NCBI RefSeq assembly: GCF_002338065.1
Contig: NZ_DDHJ01000014.1
Location: 248,001-312,000, forward strand
Direction: 5' to 3'
Length of the DNA: 64,000 bases
Source of the DNA: Pseudomonas sp. UBA1879
GTDB taxonomy: Bacteria; Pseudomonadota; Gammaproteobacteria; Pseudomonadales; Pseudomonadaceae
Part shown: piece after piece, positions 27,882-36,895 of the stretch
How positions within the stretch are numbered: position 1 is the first letter of the stretch
Layout: every line of letters begins with the position of its first letter
The notes under the pieces: generated by a model
Databases searched by the model: none
The model's input: only the letters and a program-made list of their open reading frames with translations
Told to the model about the DNA's origin: nothing
Program-made: the position numbers and the translations under genes

Positions 27882-28193
27882 CTATCCTTTGCGATCCAGC
27901 TTCTTCATAAACACCGTCATTTCCTTCTCGGCCTGTTTATCACCATGGCCGACCGCCGCTTGAATCCCCTGTTCCCACGCCTGGCGAGCCTTCGCGTTAT
28001 CCCCTGAAGCGAGCCATGCCTTGCCCAATAGCTTCCAAGCAGCCGAATACTTGGGGTCGAATTCGACGCAGCGTTGCAAGTGCTCAACCGCGCTGGTCGA
28101 ATCGCCAGCATCCAGATAACCCTTCCCCAGCCCGAAGCGCAGTAGCGCATTGTCCATGCCCTTGGCGAGCATCTTTTCCAGTGATTCGAGCAT
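27882..28193 (-). CDS. Tetratricopeptide-repeat protein
   Basis: A 103-residue protein made almost wholly of TPR helices (LRFGLGKGYLDAGDSTSAVEHL, then YSAAWKLLGKAWLASGDNAKA). No signal peptide. By order (next to trkA) it matches P. aeruginosa PA0015. Its last 17 codons are repeated in degraded form on the far side of the toxin island (24225-24278), so the present 3' end may be a replacement that came with the island. Function unknown; TPRs mediate protein-protein contacts. Confidence 0.85.
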   Translation of the reverse strand: MLESLEKMLAKGMDNALLRFGLGKGYLDAGDSTSAVEHLQRCVEFDPKYSAAWKLLGKAWLASGDNAKARQAWEQGIQAAVGHGDKQAEKEMTVFMKKLDRKG

Positions 28194-28203
28194 GTCGCCC
28201 CCC

Positions 28204-29577
28204 TTAGAAAAAGCTCAACCCCACCTGAAACAGCCGTTCCACGTCGCGAATGTACTTCTTGTCCACGAGGAACATGATGACGTGGTCGCCAGACTCGATG
28301 ACCGTGCTGTCATGGGCGATCAAAACGCGATCGGCTCGGGTGATCGCGCCAATCGTGGTGCCGGGCGGCAGGTTGATGTGCATGATCGCCTTGCCAATGA
28401 CCTTGCTCGACTTGGCATCGCCATGGGCTACGATTTCGATCGCTTCTGCCGCACCGCGTCGTAGCGAGTGGACACTGACGATATCGCCGCGCCGCACGTG
28501 GGCCAGTAGGGTGCCGATGGTCGCCAGCTGCGGGCTGACGGCGATGTCGATTTCGCCGCCCTGCACCAGATCGACATAGGCCGTGTTGTTGATGATGGTC
28601 ATGACCTTCTTCGCACCTAGCCGCTTGGCCAGCAGCGACGACATGATGTTGGCCTCGTCGTCGTTGGTCAGCGCCAGGAACAGGTCGGCGTTGTCGATGT
28701 TCTCTTCCACCAGCAGATCGCGGTCCGATGAACTGCCCTGCAGGATCACCGTGTTATCGAGGGTGTCCGATAGGTAGCGACAGCGCGCCGGGTTCATCTC
28801 GATGATTTTTACCTGGTAGCGGTGTTCAATGGCCTCGGCCAGCCGCTCGCCAATCTGCCCACCCCCGGCAATGACGATGCGCTTGTAGCTGACATCCAGC
28901 TTGCGCATTTCGCCCATCACGGCGCGAATGTCCGCCTTGGCAGCGATGAAAAAGACTTCGTCTTCGGCTTCGATCACCGTATCGCCTTGGGGAATGATCG
29001 GACGGTCTCGACGGAAAATGGCCGCGACCCGTGTGTCGACTTCCGGCATGTGCGCCCGCAATTGACGCAGCTGCTGCCCCACCAACGGCCCGCCGTAATA
29101 GGCTTTCACGGCCACCAATTGCACCTTGCCTTCGGCGAAGTCGATGACCTGCAGGGCGCTTGGGTATTCGATCAGGCGCTTGATGTAATTGGTGACGACC
29201 TGCTCGGGGCTGATCAGCACGTCTACCGGAATGGCGTCGTTATCGAACAGTCCGGCTCGGGTCAGGTACGCCGATTCGCGCACGCGGGCGATCTTGGTCG
29301 GGGTGTGAAAGAGGGTGTAAGCGACCTGGCAGGCGACCATGTTGGTTTCGTCGCTGCTGGTCACGGCCACCAGCATGTCGGCGTCGTCGGCACCGGCCTG
29401 ACGCAGCACGGTGGGAAACGAGCCACGGCCCTGAATGGTGCGAATGTCCAGTCGGTCGCCCAGTGCTCGCAGGCGCTCCGCATCGGTGTCCACGACAGTG
29501 ATGTCATTGGCCTCACTGGCCAGATGCTCCGCCAGCGTGCCGCCCACTTGGCCTGCACCGAGAATGATGATTTTCAA
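28204..29577 (-). CDS. trkA: Trk potassium uptake system regulatory protein TrkA
   Basis: A 457-residue peripheral membrane protein with two RCK_N/RCK_C tandem units. Nucleotide-binding motifs are ILGAGQVGGTLAEHL near the N-terminus and IAGGGQIGERLAEAI near residue 235. It gates the TrkH/TrkG potassium channel in response to NAD(H)/ATP. Ten bases upstream of the TPR gene in the direction of transcription, and preceded by a REP pair and the rsmB-fmt unit. Confidence 0.97.
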   Translation of the reverse strand: MKIIILGAGQVGGTLAEHLASEANDITVVDTDAERLRALGDRLDIRTIQGRGSFPTVLRQAGADDADMLVAVTSSDETNMVACQVAYTLFHTPTKIARVRESAYLTRAGLFDNDAIPVDVLISPEQVVTNYIKRLIEYPSALQVIDFAEGKVQLVAVKAYYGGPLVGQQLRQLRAHMPEVDTRVAAIFRRDRPIIPQGDTVIEAEDEVFFIAAKADIRAVMGEMRKLDVSYKRIVIAGGGQIGERLAEAIEHRYQVKIIEMNPARCRYLSDTLDNTVILQGSSSDRDLLVEENIDNADLFLALTNDDEANIMSSLLAKRLGAKKVMTIINNTAYVDLVQGGEIDIAVSPQLATIGTLLAHVRRGDIVSVHSLRRGAAEAIEIVAHGDAKSSKVIGKAIMHINLPPGTTIGAITRADRVLIAHDSTVIESGDHVIMFLVDKKYIRDVERLFQVGLSFF

Positions 29578-29611
29578 TCAGTCTCTCCTTGAAATTTCCG
29601 CACCGCTGATC

Positions 29612-29751
29612 CCTGTAGGAGCGTGGCTTGTCCCGCGATCGGCGGGGAACCCGTCGTGAAGTCAGTGCACGCGGTGTGTCTGACATGGCCAATGCGTCTG
29701 GATTTGCGACTGCTTCGCAGTCGATCGCGGGACAAGCCGCGCTCCTACAGT
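29612..29751. repeat. REP inverted pair
   Basis: CCTGTAGGAGCGTGGCTTGT...CCCGCGATCGGCG and an inverted copy (GATCGCGGGACAAGCCGCGCTCC) fill the trkA-rsmB gap. Same subtype as 24084-24220. Confidence 0.9.
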
Positions 29752-31070
29752 TAGCTCGCAGAAATCTTGATCAACTTTGCGTAATAAAATCCGTCATGGC
29801 CGCCTTCCTGGGCTAGCAACTGCCGACCATGCGGCTGTTTCAAGCCTGGTGGCGGATTACCCTGTTGACCGGCGATGTCCAGTTCCCGAGCGCCCGGCGT
29901 GCGCGCGAGGAAGGCGCCGATCACTTCGGTGTTTTCAGTCGGCAGCGTCGAACAGGTGGCGTACAGCAAGATCCCGCCGACTTGCAGGGTTGGCCACAGC
30001 GCGTCGAGCAGCTCACCTTGCAGCGTCGCCAAGGCCGGGATGTCGTCGGCCTGACGGGTCAGTTTGATGTCCGGGTGACGACGAATCACACCGGTCGCCG
30101 AACACGGGGCGTCGAGAAGAATGCGCTGGAACGGCTTGCCGTCCCACCATTGATCCGTCGCGCGCGCGTCGGCAGCGATGAGTTCGGCACTCAGGCCGAG
30201 CCGATCGAGGTTCTCTTTGACCCGGACCATGCGTTTGGCTTCCAGATCTACCGCGACGACCCCGGACAAGCCCGATTGCACTTCCAGCAGGTGGCAGGTC
30301 TTGCCTCCCGGCGCGCAGCACGCGTCGAGCACGCGTTGGCCAGGCGCCAACTCCAGCAGGTCGGCGGCCAGTTGCGCAGCTTCGTCCTGAACGCTGATCC
30401 AGCCGTCTGCGAATCCCGGCAACGAGCGAACATCGCCCGGTTCGGCCAGCACGATCCCGTCCTGACTGAACGCACTGCCGGTCGCCGCGATCCCGGCGTC
30501 GTGCAGCAGTTGCAGGTAGTCGGCGCGCGTTTTGTGGCGGCGGTTGACTCGCAGAATCATCGGCGGATGCGCATTGTTCGCCGCGCAGATGGCTTCCCAG
30601 TGTTCAGGCCATGCAGCCTTCAAGGCTTTTTGCAGCCAGCGCGGATGGGCAGTGCGTACGACCGGGTCATGTTCCAGTTCGGTCAACAGCGCTTCGCCTT
30701 CACGCTGGGCACGGCGCAGCACGGCATTGAGCAAGGCTTTGGCCCACGGTTTCTTCAGCTTGTCGGCGCACCCAACCGTTTCGCCAATGGCCGCGTGAGC
30801 AGGGATGCGCGAATAGAACAGCTGATAAAGGCCTACCAGCAGCAGCGCCTGAACGTCGTTATCAGCAGCCTTGAACGGCTTTTGCAGCAGCTTGGCCGCC
30901 AGCGCTGACAGCCGCGGCTCCCAGCGGGCCGTGCCGAACGCCAGGTCTTGGGTCAGGCCGCGATCACGATCATCGACCTTGTCCAGTTGCGCGGGCAGCG
31001 AACTGTTCAGCGAGGCTTTCCCACTGAGCACAGCAGCCAAAGCCTTGGCGGCGGCCAGACGCGGGTTCAT
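29751..31070 (-). CDS. rsmB: 16S rRNA m5C967 methyltransferase
   Basis: A 439-residue RsmB/Sun protein. The N-terminal third is a NusB-like RNA-binding domain (LSALAAKLLQKPF... AVLRRAQREGEALL). The C-terminal SAM-dependent methyltransferase has LDACCAPGGKT, the PC motif LDAPCSATGVIRRHPD and the catalytic ATCSTLPTENTEV. It methylates C967 in the small ribosomal subunit. Its ATG overlaps the fmt stop by four bases, so the two are coupled. Confidence 0.97.
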   Translation of the reverse strand: MNPRLAAAKALAAVLSGKASLNSSLPAQLDKVDDRDRGLTQDLAFGTARWEPRLSALAAKLLQKPFKAADNDVQALLLVGLYQLFYSRIPAHAAIGETVGCADKLKKPWAKALLNAVLRRAQREGEALLTELEHDPVVRTAHPRWLQKALKAAWPEHWEAICAANNAHPPMILRVNRRHKTRADYLQLLHDAGIAATGSAFSQDGIVLAEPGDVRSLPGFADGWISVQDEAAQLAADLLELAPGQRVLDACCAPGGKTCHLLEVQSGLSGVVAVDLEAKRMVRVKENLDRLGLSAELIAADARATDQWWDGKPFQRILLDAPCSATGVIRRHPDIKLTRQADDIPALATLQGELLDALWPTLQVGGILLYATCSTLPTENTEVIGAFLARTPGARELDIAGQQGNPPPGLKQPHGRQLLAQEGGHDGFYYAKLIKISAS

Positions 31071-32026
31071 GGTGCGTCAACCGAGAGACCCAAAACGGTC
31101 CCGGTCGCGAATTTCTCGCGACGGCTGTTGAACAGGTCTGCGAAACCCAGGGGCTTGCCACCCGGCAGCTGCAGACGGGTCAGGCGCAGCGCCTGTTGTC
31201 CACAGGCCACGATCAGGCCTTCCTTGCTGGCGCTCAGAATCGTGCCCGGTGCGCCCTGGCCTTCGGTAACCTGCGCCGCCAGCACTTTCAAGGCTTCGCC
31301 GTTGAGGGTGCTGTGGCAGATCGGCCACGGGTTGAAGGCCCGTACCAGGCGCTCCAGTTCATTAGCCGGACGCGACCAGTCGATGCGCGCTTCATCTTTA
31401 TTCAGTTTGTGTGCGTAGGTTGCGAGGCTGTCGTCCTGCACTTCGCCGATCAGAGTGCCCTCTGCCAAACCGGCAATGGCCTGCACCACGGCAACCGGGC
31501 CGAGCTCGGCCAGACGGTCATGCAAGGTGCCGCCGGTGTCTTCGCTGGTGATCGGTGTGACGGCCTTGAGCAGCATTGGGCCGGTGTCCAACCCTGCTTC
31601 CATGCGCATCACGGTGACGCCACTCTCGGCATCACCCGCTTCCACGGCGCGCTGGATCGGCGCCGCTCCACGCCAGCGCGGCAGCAACGAGGCATGGCTG
31701 TTGATGCAACCGAGACGCGGAATGTCGAGGACCGCTTGTGGGAGGATCAGGCCGTAGGCGACGACCACCAGCAGATCGGGCTTGAGCGCCGCCAGTTCGG
31801 CCTGTGCCTCGGGAGCGCGCAGGGTCGGCGGTTGCAGCACGGCAATATCATGTTGCAGAGCGAGTTGCTTGACCGGGCTTGGCATCAGCTTTTGGCCACG
31901 ACCCGCCGGACGATCGGGCTGGGTGTAGACCGCGATCACTTCATAGGGGCTGTCGAGCAGGGCTTTGAGGTGTTCAGCGGCGAATTCCGGGGTGCCGGCG
32001 AAGACGATGCGCAGTGGCTCAGTCAT
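31067..32026 (-). CDS. fmt: Methionyl-tRNA formyltransferase
   Basis: A 319-residue enzyme that formylates initiator Met-tRNA using 10-formyl-THF. It shows the diagnostic HASLLPRWRGAAPIQRA loop, the N-terminal RIVFAGTPEFAAEHL and a C-terminal OB-like domain. Cotranscribed with rsmB by a four-base overlap. A terminator hairpin at 32049-32073 separates it from def upstream. Confidence 0.98.
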   Translation of the reverse strand: MTEPLRIVFAGTPEFAAEHLKALLDSPYEVIAVYTQPDRPAGRGQKLMPSPVKQLALQHDIAVLQPPTLRAPEAQAELAALKPDLLVVVAYGLILPQAVLDIPRLGCINSHASLLPRWRGAAPIQRAVEAGDAESGVTVMRMEAGLDTGPMLLKAVTPITSEDTGGTLHDRLAELGPVAVVQAIAGLAEGTLIGEVQDDSLATYAHKLNKDEARIDWSRPANELERLVRAFNPWPICHSTLNGEALKVLAAQVTEGQGAPGTILSASKEGLIVACGQQALRLTRLQLPGGKPLGFADLFNSRREKFATGTVLGLSVDAP

Positions 32027-32048
32027 GGGCTTCTCGTTGTGTAAAAAG

Positions 32049-32073
32049 AAAAGGCCTCAGCAAGAGGCCTTTT
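32049..32073 (-). terminator. Terminator between def and fmt
   Basis: AAAAGGCCTC pairs with GAGGCCTTTT around AGCAA. On the reverse strand the stem ends in TTTTCTTTTT. It lies directly after def, so fmt expression probably depends on read-through or a local promoter. Confidence 0.75.
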
Positions 32074-32083
32074 GGGTGAGGGA

Positions 32084-32590
32084 TCAAGCGTTCTGCTTAT
32101 GCTGTTTTTCCAGCTTTTTCTTGATCCGGTCACGCTTGAGCGTGGACAGGTAATCGACGAACAGCTTGCCGTTCAAATGATCGCATTCGTGCTGAATGCA
32201 TACGGCCAGCAGGCCTTCGGCGATCAACTCATAAGGTTGACCGTCGCGGTCCAGCGCCTTGACCCTGACCCGTTGCGGACGATCGACGTTCTCGTAGAAA
32301 CCGGGAACGGACAGACAGCCTTCCTGGTACTGATCCATCTCGTCGGTCAGCGGCTCAAGCTCAGGGTTGATGAAAACACGAGGTTCGCTGCGATCTTCCG
32401 AGAGATCCATTACAACGACGCGCTTGTGTACGTTAACCTGCGTCGCGGCCAGACCGATGCCAGGCGCTTCGTACATGGTTTCAAACATGTCGTCGACCAA
32501 CTGGCGAATGCCGTCGTCCACGGCAACCACCGGCTTGGCGAGGGTGCGCAGGCGCGAATCGGGAAATTCGAGAATGTTTAAAATGGCCAT
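32084..32590 (-). CDS. def: Peptide deformylase
   Basis: A 168-residue metallo-deformylase that removes the formyl group from nascent chains. All three motifs are present: GIGLAATQV, EGCLSVPG and the metal-binding QHECDHLNGKLFVD. It is divergent from tsaP; the 148-base gap should hold both promoters. Confidence 0.98.
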   Translation of the reverse strand: MAILNILEFPDSRLRTLAKPVVAVDDGIRQLVDDMFETMYEAPGIGLAATQVNVHKRVVVMDLSEDRSEPRVFINPELEPLTDEMDQYQEGCLSVPGFYENVDRPQRVRVKALDRDGQPYELIAEGLLAVCIQHECDHLNGKLFVDYLSTLKRDRIKKKLEKQHKQNA

Positions 32591-32738
32591 ATACGTAAGG
32601 GCTGCACTTGTAGGGTAAATTCAGGATCGGCTGCTAGGCTTGGGAACGTCACACGACAAGCGGGCAGCCCTTGTAAAACCGAAGTCTCGCAAGACTCAAT
32701 GTTTCACGCGAAGCCAACATGATAAAGGGATTCACCGC

Positions 32739-33764
32739 ATGAGGAAATCACTACTCGCCCTGCTGCTGTTGGCCGCGACAGGCCTTGTCCAGGCGCAAGT
32801 ACAACTCAGGGAAGGCCATCCAGAGCGTTACACCGTTGTCGCCGGCGACACGCTTTGGGACATTTCCGGCAAGTTTCTGAACCAGCCATGGAAATGGCCG
32901 CAGCTCTGGAGAGCCAATCCGCAGGTTCACGACCCGGATCTGATCTACCCTGGCGACACCCTCACGCTGATCTACGTGGACGGCCAGCCGAGGATCGTTG
33001 CCAGCCGTGGCGAGTCTCGCGGGACCATCAAATTGTCACCGCGTGTGCGCAGCACGCCGATTGCCGACGCGATTCCGACTATTCCGCTGGGCGCGATCAA
33101 CGCGTTTTTGCTGAACAACCGCATCATCGACACCCCTGAAGAGTTCGAGACGGCCCCGTACATCGTCGCGGGTAATGGCGAGCGCGTGCTCAGTGGCGCG
33201 GGGGATCGCATCTACGCCCGTGGCGTCTTCAGCCCGGACCACGTGTCGTATGGCGTGTTCCGCAAGGGCAAGACCTACTTTGATCCTGAAACCAACGTGC
33301 CGCTGGGCATCAACGCCGACGATATCGGCAGCGGCGAGCTTGTGGCCGCCGAAGGGGATGTCGGCACGCTGCAAATGCAGCGCTCCACTCAAGAAGTTCG
33401 CCTGGGCGATCGTCTGTTCATCAGCGAAGAGCGTGCAATCAACTCGACGTTCGTGCCGAGCGAACCGCAGCAGGAAATCCGCGGCACGATCATTGATGTG
33501 CCACGTGGGGTGACGCAGATTGGCGAGTTCGACGTCGTGACGCTGGATCGCGGAAAGATGGAAGGCCTGGCCGAAGGTAACGTGCTTGCGATCTACAAGG
33601 CAGGCGAAACCGTGCGTGACCGCATCACAGGCGAGCAAGTGAAGATTCCTGACGAGCGTGCCGGGTTGCTGATGGTGTTCCGCACTTACAACCACCTCAG
33701 CTACGGCATGGTGCTGCACGCGAATCGATCTTTGGCGGTGAGCGACCGAGTGCGCAATCCGTAA
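32739..33764 (+). CDS. tsaP: LysM-domain protein TsaP (type IV pilus secretin-associated)
   Basis: A 341-residue secreted protein. Signal peptide at about residues 1-19 (MRKSLLALLLLAATGLVQAQ), then a LysM peptidoglycan-binding domain (YTVVAGDTLWDISGKFLNQPWKWPQ split over about 25-75) and a C-terminal FlgT-like region. It matches P. aeruginosa PA0020, which anchors the PilQ secretin to the cell wall. The ATG at 32739 has AAGGGA eight bases upstream; the frame is open further 5' but without signal-peptide character. It is followed by dprA, as elsewhere in the genus. Confidence 0.9.
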   Translation: MRKSLLALLLLAATGLVQAQVQLREGHPERYTVVAGDTLWDISGKFLNQPWKWPQLWRANPQVHDPDLIYPGDTLTLIYVDGQPRIVASRGESRGTIKLSPRVRSTPIADAIPTIPLGAINAFLLNNRIIDTPEEFETAPYIVAGNGERVLSGAGDRIYARGVFSPDHVSYGVFRKGKTYFDPETNVPLGINADDIGSGELVAAEGDVGTLQMQRSTQEVRLGDRLFISEERAINSTFVPSEPQQEIRGTIIDVPRGVTQIGEFDVVTLDRGKMEGLAEGNVLAIYKAGETVRDRITGEQVKIPDERAGLLMVFRTYNHLSYGMVLHANRSLAVSDRVRNP

Positions 33765-33834
33765 TCCTATGTATCAGCTCTAAAACACTTTTTTCCACCG
33801 GCATGCTTCACTTATCTAAACGTTGTCAACAGAG

Positions 33835-33843
33835 TTATCCACA
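33835..33843 (+). promoter_or_regulatory. Perfect DnaA box (TTATCCACA)
   Basis: Exact DnaA box in the tsaP-dprA gap, 47 bases before the dprA start codon. A second exact copy lies inside dprA at 34453-34461. Confidence 0.45.
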
Positions 33844-33889
33844 GGTTAGCCCGGCTCTATGAGGTGGGCGCCGGGTCAAGGAAGATCTC

Positions 33890-35002
33890 ATGCCGATGTT
33901 CGAAAAAGTGGGGCAGTCGCCAGCCGAACTGGAGGCGCGCCTGCGCCTTCATCGCTTGCCTGAAATCGGGGGCAAGCGGTTCCAGACCCTCATCAATGCT
34001 TTTGGCAGCGCCTCGGCTGCCCTCAGCGCGCCAGCCTCCGCATGGCGTTCCCTGCGCCTTCCCGCGATCAGTGCCGATGCCCGACGTGATCCGACCGTGC
34101 GCGATGGTGCCAGCGCTGCATTGGCCTGGCTAGAGCGTCCGGACCAGCATTTACTGATGTGGGACGACCCTGATTACCCTGCCCTGCTGGCGGAGATTCC
34201 CGATCCGCCTCCGCTGTTATTCGTTGCGGGCAATCGCGCTTTGCTTGACCGTCCGCAGCTGGGAATGGTCGGCAGTCGACGCGCTTCCCGGCCAGCTCTG
34301 GACACCGCTGCAGCGTTTGCGCGAAGCCTGGCCGGCGCCGGATTCGTCGTCACCAGCGGATTGGCCCTGGGCATCGATGGGGCCGCGCACCAAGGCGCTT
34401 TGGACGTGAAAGGTGCCACCATCGGTGTGCTGGGAACAGGTATCGAAAAACTTTATCCACAGCGGCATCGACAGCTGGCGACGAACATCGTGGCGCAGGG
34501 AGGTGCGCTCGTTTCGGAGCTGCCGCTGGATGCCGAGCCTCATGCCAGCAATTTCCCCCGTCGAAACAGGATCATCAGCGGCCTGTCGCTTGGGGTGCTG
34601 GTTGTCGAGGCAAGCGTCGCCAGTGGATCGCTGATCACAGCGCGACTGGCGGCCGAGCAAGGTCGCGAGGTGTACGCCATTCCGGGGTCGATTCATCATC
34701 CCGGCGCCCGAGGCTGTCACCAGCTGATTCGTGAAGGTGCCACGCTGGTCGAGACTGTTGACCACATCCTGGAGGGCTTGCAGGGCTGGAAGAATCTGGC
34801 GGCTGACCTAGGCCCGGCCGATGCAGTGACGACCCCTGCTCATCCTTTGTTGGCACTGCTACATGCCGCGCCACACACCAGCGAAGCGCTGGCCGTCAGC
34901 ATCGGTTGGCCGTTGCCGAAAGTGCTGGTGGCGCTGACCGAGCTTGAACTGGACGGCAGCGTGACCTGTGAAGCGGGACGATGGTTTGCCCGGGCGCGCT
35001 GA
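33890..35002 (+). CDS. dprA: DNA-processing protein DprA
   Basis: A 370-residue protein that binds incoming single-stranded DNA and loads RecA. The extended Rossmann core has GMVGSRRASRPALDTA, TSGLALGIDGAAHQGAL, GVLGTGIEKLYPQRH, FPRRNRIISGLS and VVEASVASGSLITARLA. A C-terminal winged-helix DML1-like domain follows. AAGGAAG precedes the ATG. Forms the usual tsaP-dprA-tsaC series. Confidence 0.96.
   Translation: MPMFEKVGQSPAELEARLRLHRLPEIGGKRFQTLINAFGSASAALSAPASAWRSLRLPAISADARRDPTVRDGASAALAWLERPDQHLLMWDDPDYPALLAEIPDPPPLLFVAGNRALLDRPQLGMVGSRRASRPALDTAAAFARSLAGAGFVVTSGLALGIDGAAHQGALDVKGATIGVLGTGIEKLYPQRHRQLATNIVAQGGALVSELPLDAEPHASNFPRRNRIISGLSLGVLVVEASVASGSLITARLAAEQGREVYAIPGSIHHPGARGCHQLIREGATLVETVDHILEGLQGWKNLAADLGPADAVTTPAHPLLALLHAAPHTSEALAVSIGWPLPKVLVALTELELDGSVTCEAGRWFARAR
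34453..34461 (+). promoter_or_regulatory. Perfect DnaA box inside dprA
   Basis: TTATCCACA within the codons for LYPQ of dprA. Because it is coding, it could be chance, but it is the second exact box within 620 bases. Confidence 0.35.
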
Positions 35003-35041
35003 GGTTAAACTGCCCATCAGCGTTTATTCGGAGAGCGAGCG

Positions 35042-35599
35042 ATGGTCAGCAGTTGGCGTGTGCAACAAGCCGCACAAGAGATCCGTGCCGGAGCGGTGAT
35101 TGCCTACCCAACCGAAGCGGTCTGGGGCCTGGGCTGTGATCCGTGGGATGTCGAGGCGGTGTATCGTTTGTTGGCGATCAAGGCGCGGCCAGTGGAAAAA
35201 GGCCTGATCCTGATTGCCGACAACATCCGTCAGTTCGATTTCCTGTTCGAAGATTTCCCCGAGCTGTGGATCGACCGCATGGCCAGCACTTGGCCGGGCC
35301 CGAATACGTGGCTGGTGCCCCATCAGGGGCTGTTGCCTGACTGGATCACCGGGGGGCGCGAAACCGTGGCCCTGCGAGTGAGCGACCATCCGCAAGTCCG
35401 CGAACTCTGCGCGCTGACCGGCCCTATCGTGTCCACCTCCGCCAACCCCACCGGCCGCCCGGCCGCCCGCTCCCGCTTGCGGATCGAGCAGTATTTTCAT
35501 GGGCAATTGGACATGGTCTTGAATGGCGCACTCGGCGGCCGTCGCAATCCCAGTGTGATTCGGGATCTGGTGACGGCTGAGGTGATGAGGGCGGGCTGA
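35042..35599 (+). CDS. tsaC: L-threonylcarbamoyladenylate synthase
   Basis: A 185-residue YrdC/RimN family protein that makes threonylcarbamoyl-AMP for the t6A37 tRNA modification. Diagnostic AYPTEAVWGLGCD and VSTSANPTGRPAARS motifs are present. Begins 39 bases after dprA; a pair of hairpins ends the transcript before the convergent qor gene. Confidence 0.96.
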   Translation: MVSSWRVQQAAQEIRAGAVIAYPTEAVWGLGCDPWDVEAVYRLLAIKARPVEKGLILIADNIRQFDFLFEDFPELWIDRMASTWPGPNTWLVPHQGLLPDWITGGRETVALRVSDHPQVRELCALTGPIVSTSANPTGRPAARSRLRIEQYFHGQLDMVLNGALGGRRNPSVIRDLVTAEVMRAG

Positions 35600-35625
35600 G
35601 GCAATTCGCTGATGGTGCTGATCGT

Positions 35626-35680
35626 TCCCACGCCCTGCGTGGGACTGATCAAGGAAGGAACGTGGAGTCCGCCACGTTCC
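35626..35680. repeat. Double hairpin between convergent tsaC and qor
   Basis: CCCACGC/GCGTGGG and GGAACGTGG/CCACGTTCC form two adjacent perfect stems. The CGTTCCCACG...CCACGTTCCG pattern recurs in Pseudomonas genomes as a short repeat and may act as a bidirectional transcription end. Confidence 0.6.
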
Positions 35681-35689
35681 GTGCAATCT

Positions 35690-36667
35690 TTACGGCACCA
35701 GAATGATCGACCCGGTGGTGCGCCGACCCGACAGGTCGGTGTGCGCTTGGGCGGCGTCTTTCAGGGCGTATTGCTTGATGTTGTCGACCTTCACCTTGCC
35801 ACTGCTGACCATCGCGAACACTTCGTCTGCCATCGCCTGCAAGGTTTCGAGACTGTTGGCATAGGAGCCCAGCGTCGGACGGGTCACGTACAGCGAGCCC
35901 TTCTGCGCCAGAATTCCCAGGTTCACGCCCGACACCGCGCCCGAGGCATTGCCGAAACTGACCAGCAGCCCGCGAAGTTCCAGGCAGTCCAGCGAGGTCT
36001 CCCACGTGTCTTTGCCGACGCCGTCGTACACCACCGAGACTTTCTTGCCGTCCGTCAGCTCCAGTACTCGCTTCGCTACGTCTTCCTTGCTGTAGTCGAT
36101 CACTTCCCAAGCCCCGTTGGCCTTAGCGATAGCGGCCTTCTCCGGGGAGCTGACAGTGCCGATCAGCTTCACACCAAGCGCTGCAGCCCATTGGCAGGCA
36201 ATCGAGCCTACGCCACCCGCCGCAGCATGAAACAGAATGATTTCTTCGGGACGAATTTCGTACGTCTGACGGAACAGGTACTGCACGGTCAGGCCCTTGA
36301 GCATGATCGCGGCGGCCTGTTCAAAGCTGATGTCGTCCGGCAGCTTCACCACGTTCGCGCCTTGCGTCAGGTGCAGGTCCGCGTAGCTGCCCAGTGGGCC
36401 GGTGCCGTAGCCGACTCGGTCACCGACTTTAACGTGAGTGACCTCGCTACCGACCGCTTCGACTACGCCCGCCCCCTCGTTGCCCAAGCCTGACGGCATC
36501 GACGCTACCGGATACAGGCCCGTTCGGAAGTAGGTCTCAATGAAGTTGACGCCAATCGCTTTGTTGCGCACGACGACTTCCTTGGGGCCCGGTTTTGCCG
36601 GTTCGAAATCGACATACTCAAGGACTTCAGGGCCGCCGTGGCTGCGGAACTGGATACGCTTTGCCAT
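35690..36667 (-). CDS. qor: NADPH:quinone oxidoreductase
   Basis: A 325-residue zinc-less MDR-family enzyme (zeta-crystallin type) that reduces quinones with NADPH. It has the GLGNEGAGVVEAVG turn, HAAAGGVGSIACQWAAALG cofactor motif and the VYDGVGKDTWETSL segment. Divergent from hemF with about 230 bases between starts. Confidence 0.95.
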   Translation of the reverse strand: MAKRIQFRSHGGPEVLEYVDFEPAKPGPKEVVVRNKAIGVNFIETYFRTGLYPVASMPSGLGNEGAGVVEAVGSEVTHVKVGDRVGYGTGPLGSYADLHLTQGANVVKLPDDISFEQAAAIMLKGLTVQYLFRQTYEIRPEEIILFHAAAGGVGSIACQWAAALGVKLIGTVSSPEKAAIAKANGAWEVIDYSKEDVAKRVLELTDGKKVSVVYDGVGKDTWETSLDCLELRGLLVSFGNASGAVSGVNLGILAQKGSLYVTRPTLGSYANSLETLQAMADEVFAMVSSGKVKVDNIKQYALKDAAQAHTDLSGRRTTGSIILVP

Positions 36668-36895
36668 TTGCTTTCTCCGTCATGGATCGAAACTGCGGGA
36701 TCAGAACTGCGAGTGCGAAAGGGCCCTATCGGACTCCTTCGTTTGGACTTCGTCAACTGCGGCAGCGCGCCAGCCGGTGTATGCTACGCGCCACTTTCAG
36801 GAGGTCTTTCGCGCCTGCTTTGTCATCGTCGAATGCAGACGGCCCACGAAACGACGCTCAACAATACCGGTTACACGTTACTTCAAGGTACGCCC

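Noticed and set aside
32699..32714. TGTTTCACGCGAAGCC resembling a second parS
   Set aside because: Several mismatches from the Pseudomonas palindrome and broken symmetry; not credible as a ParB site.
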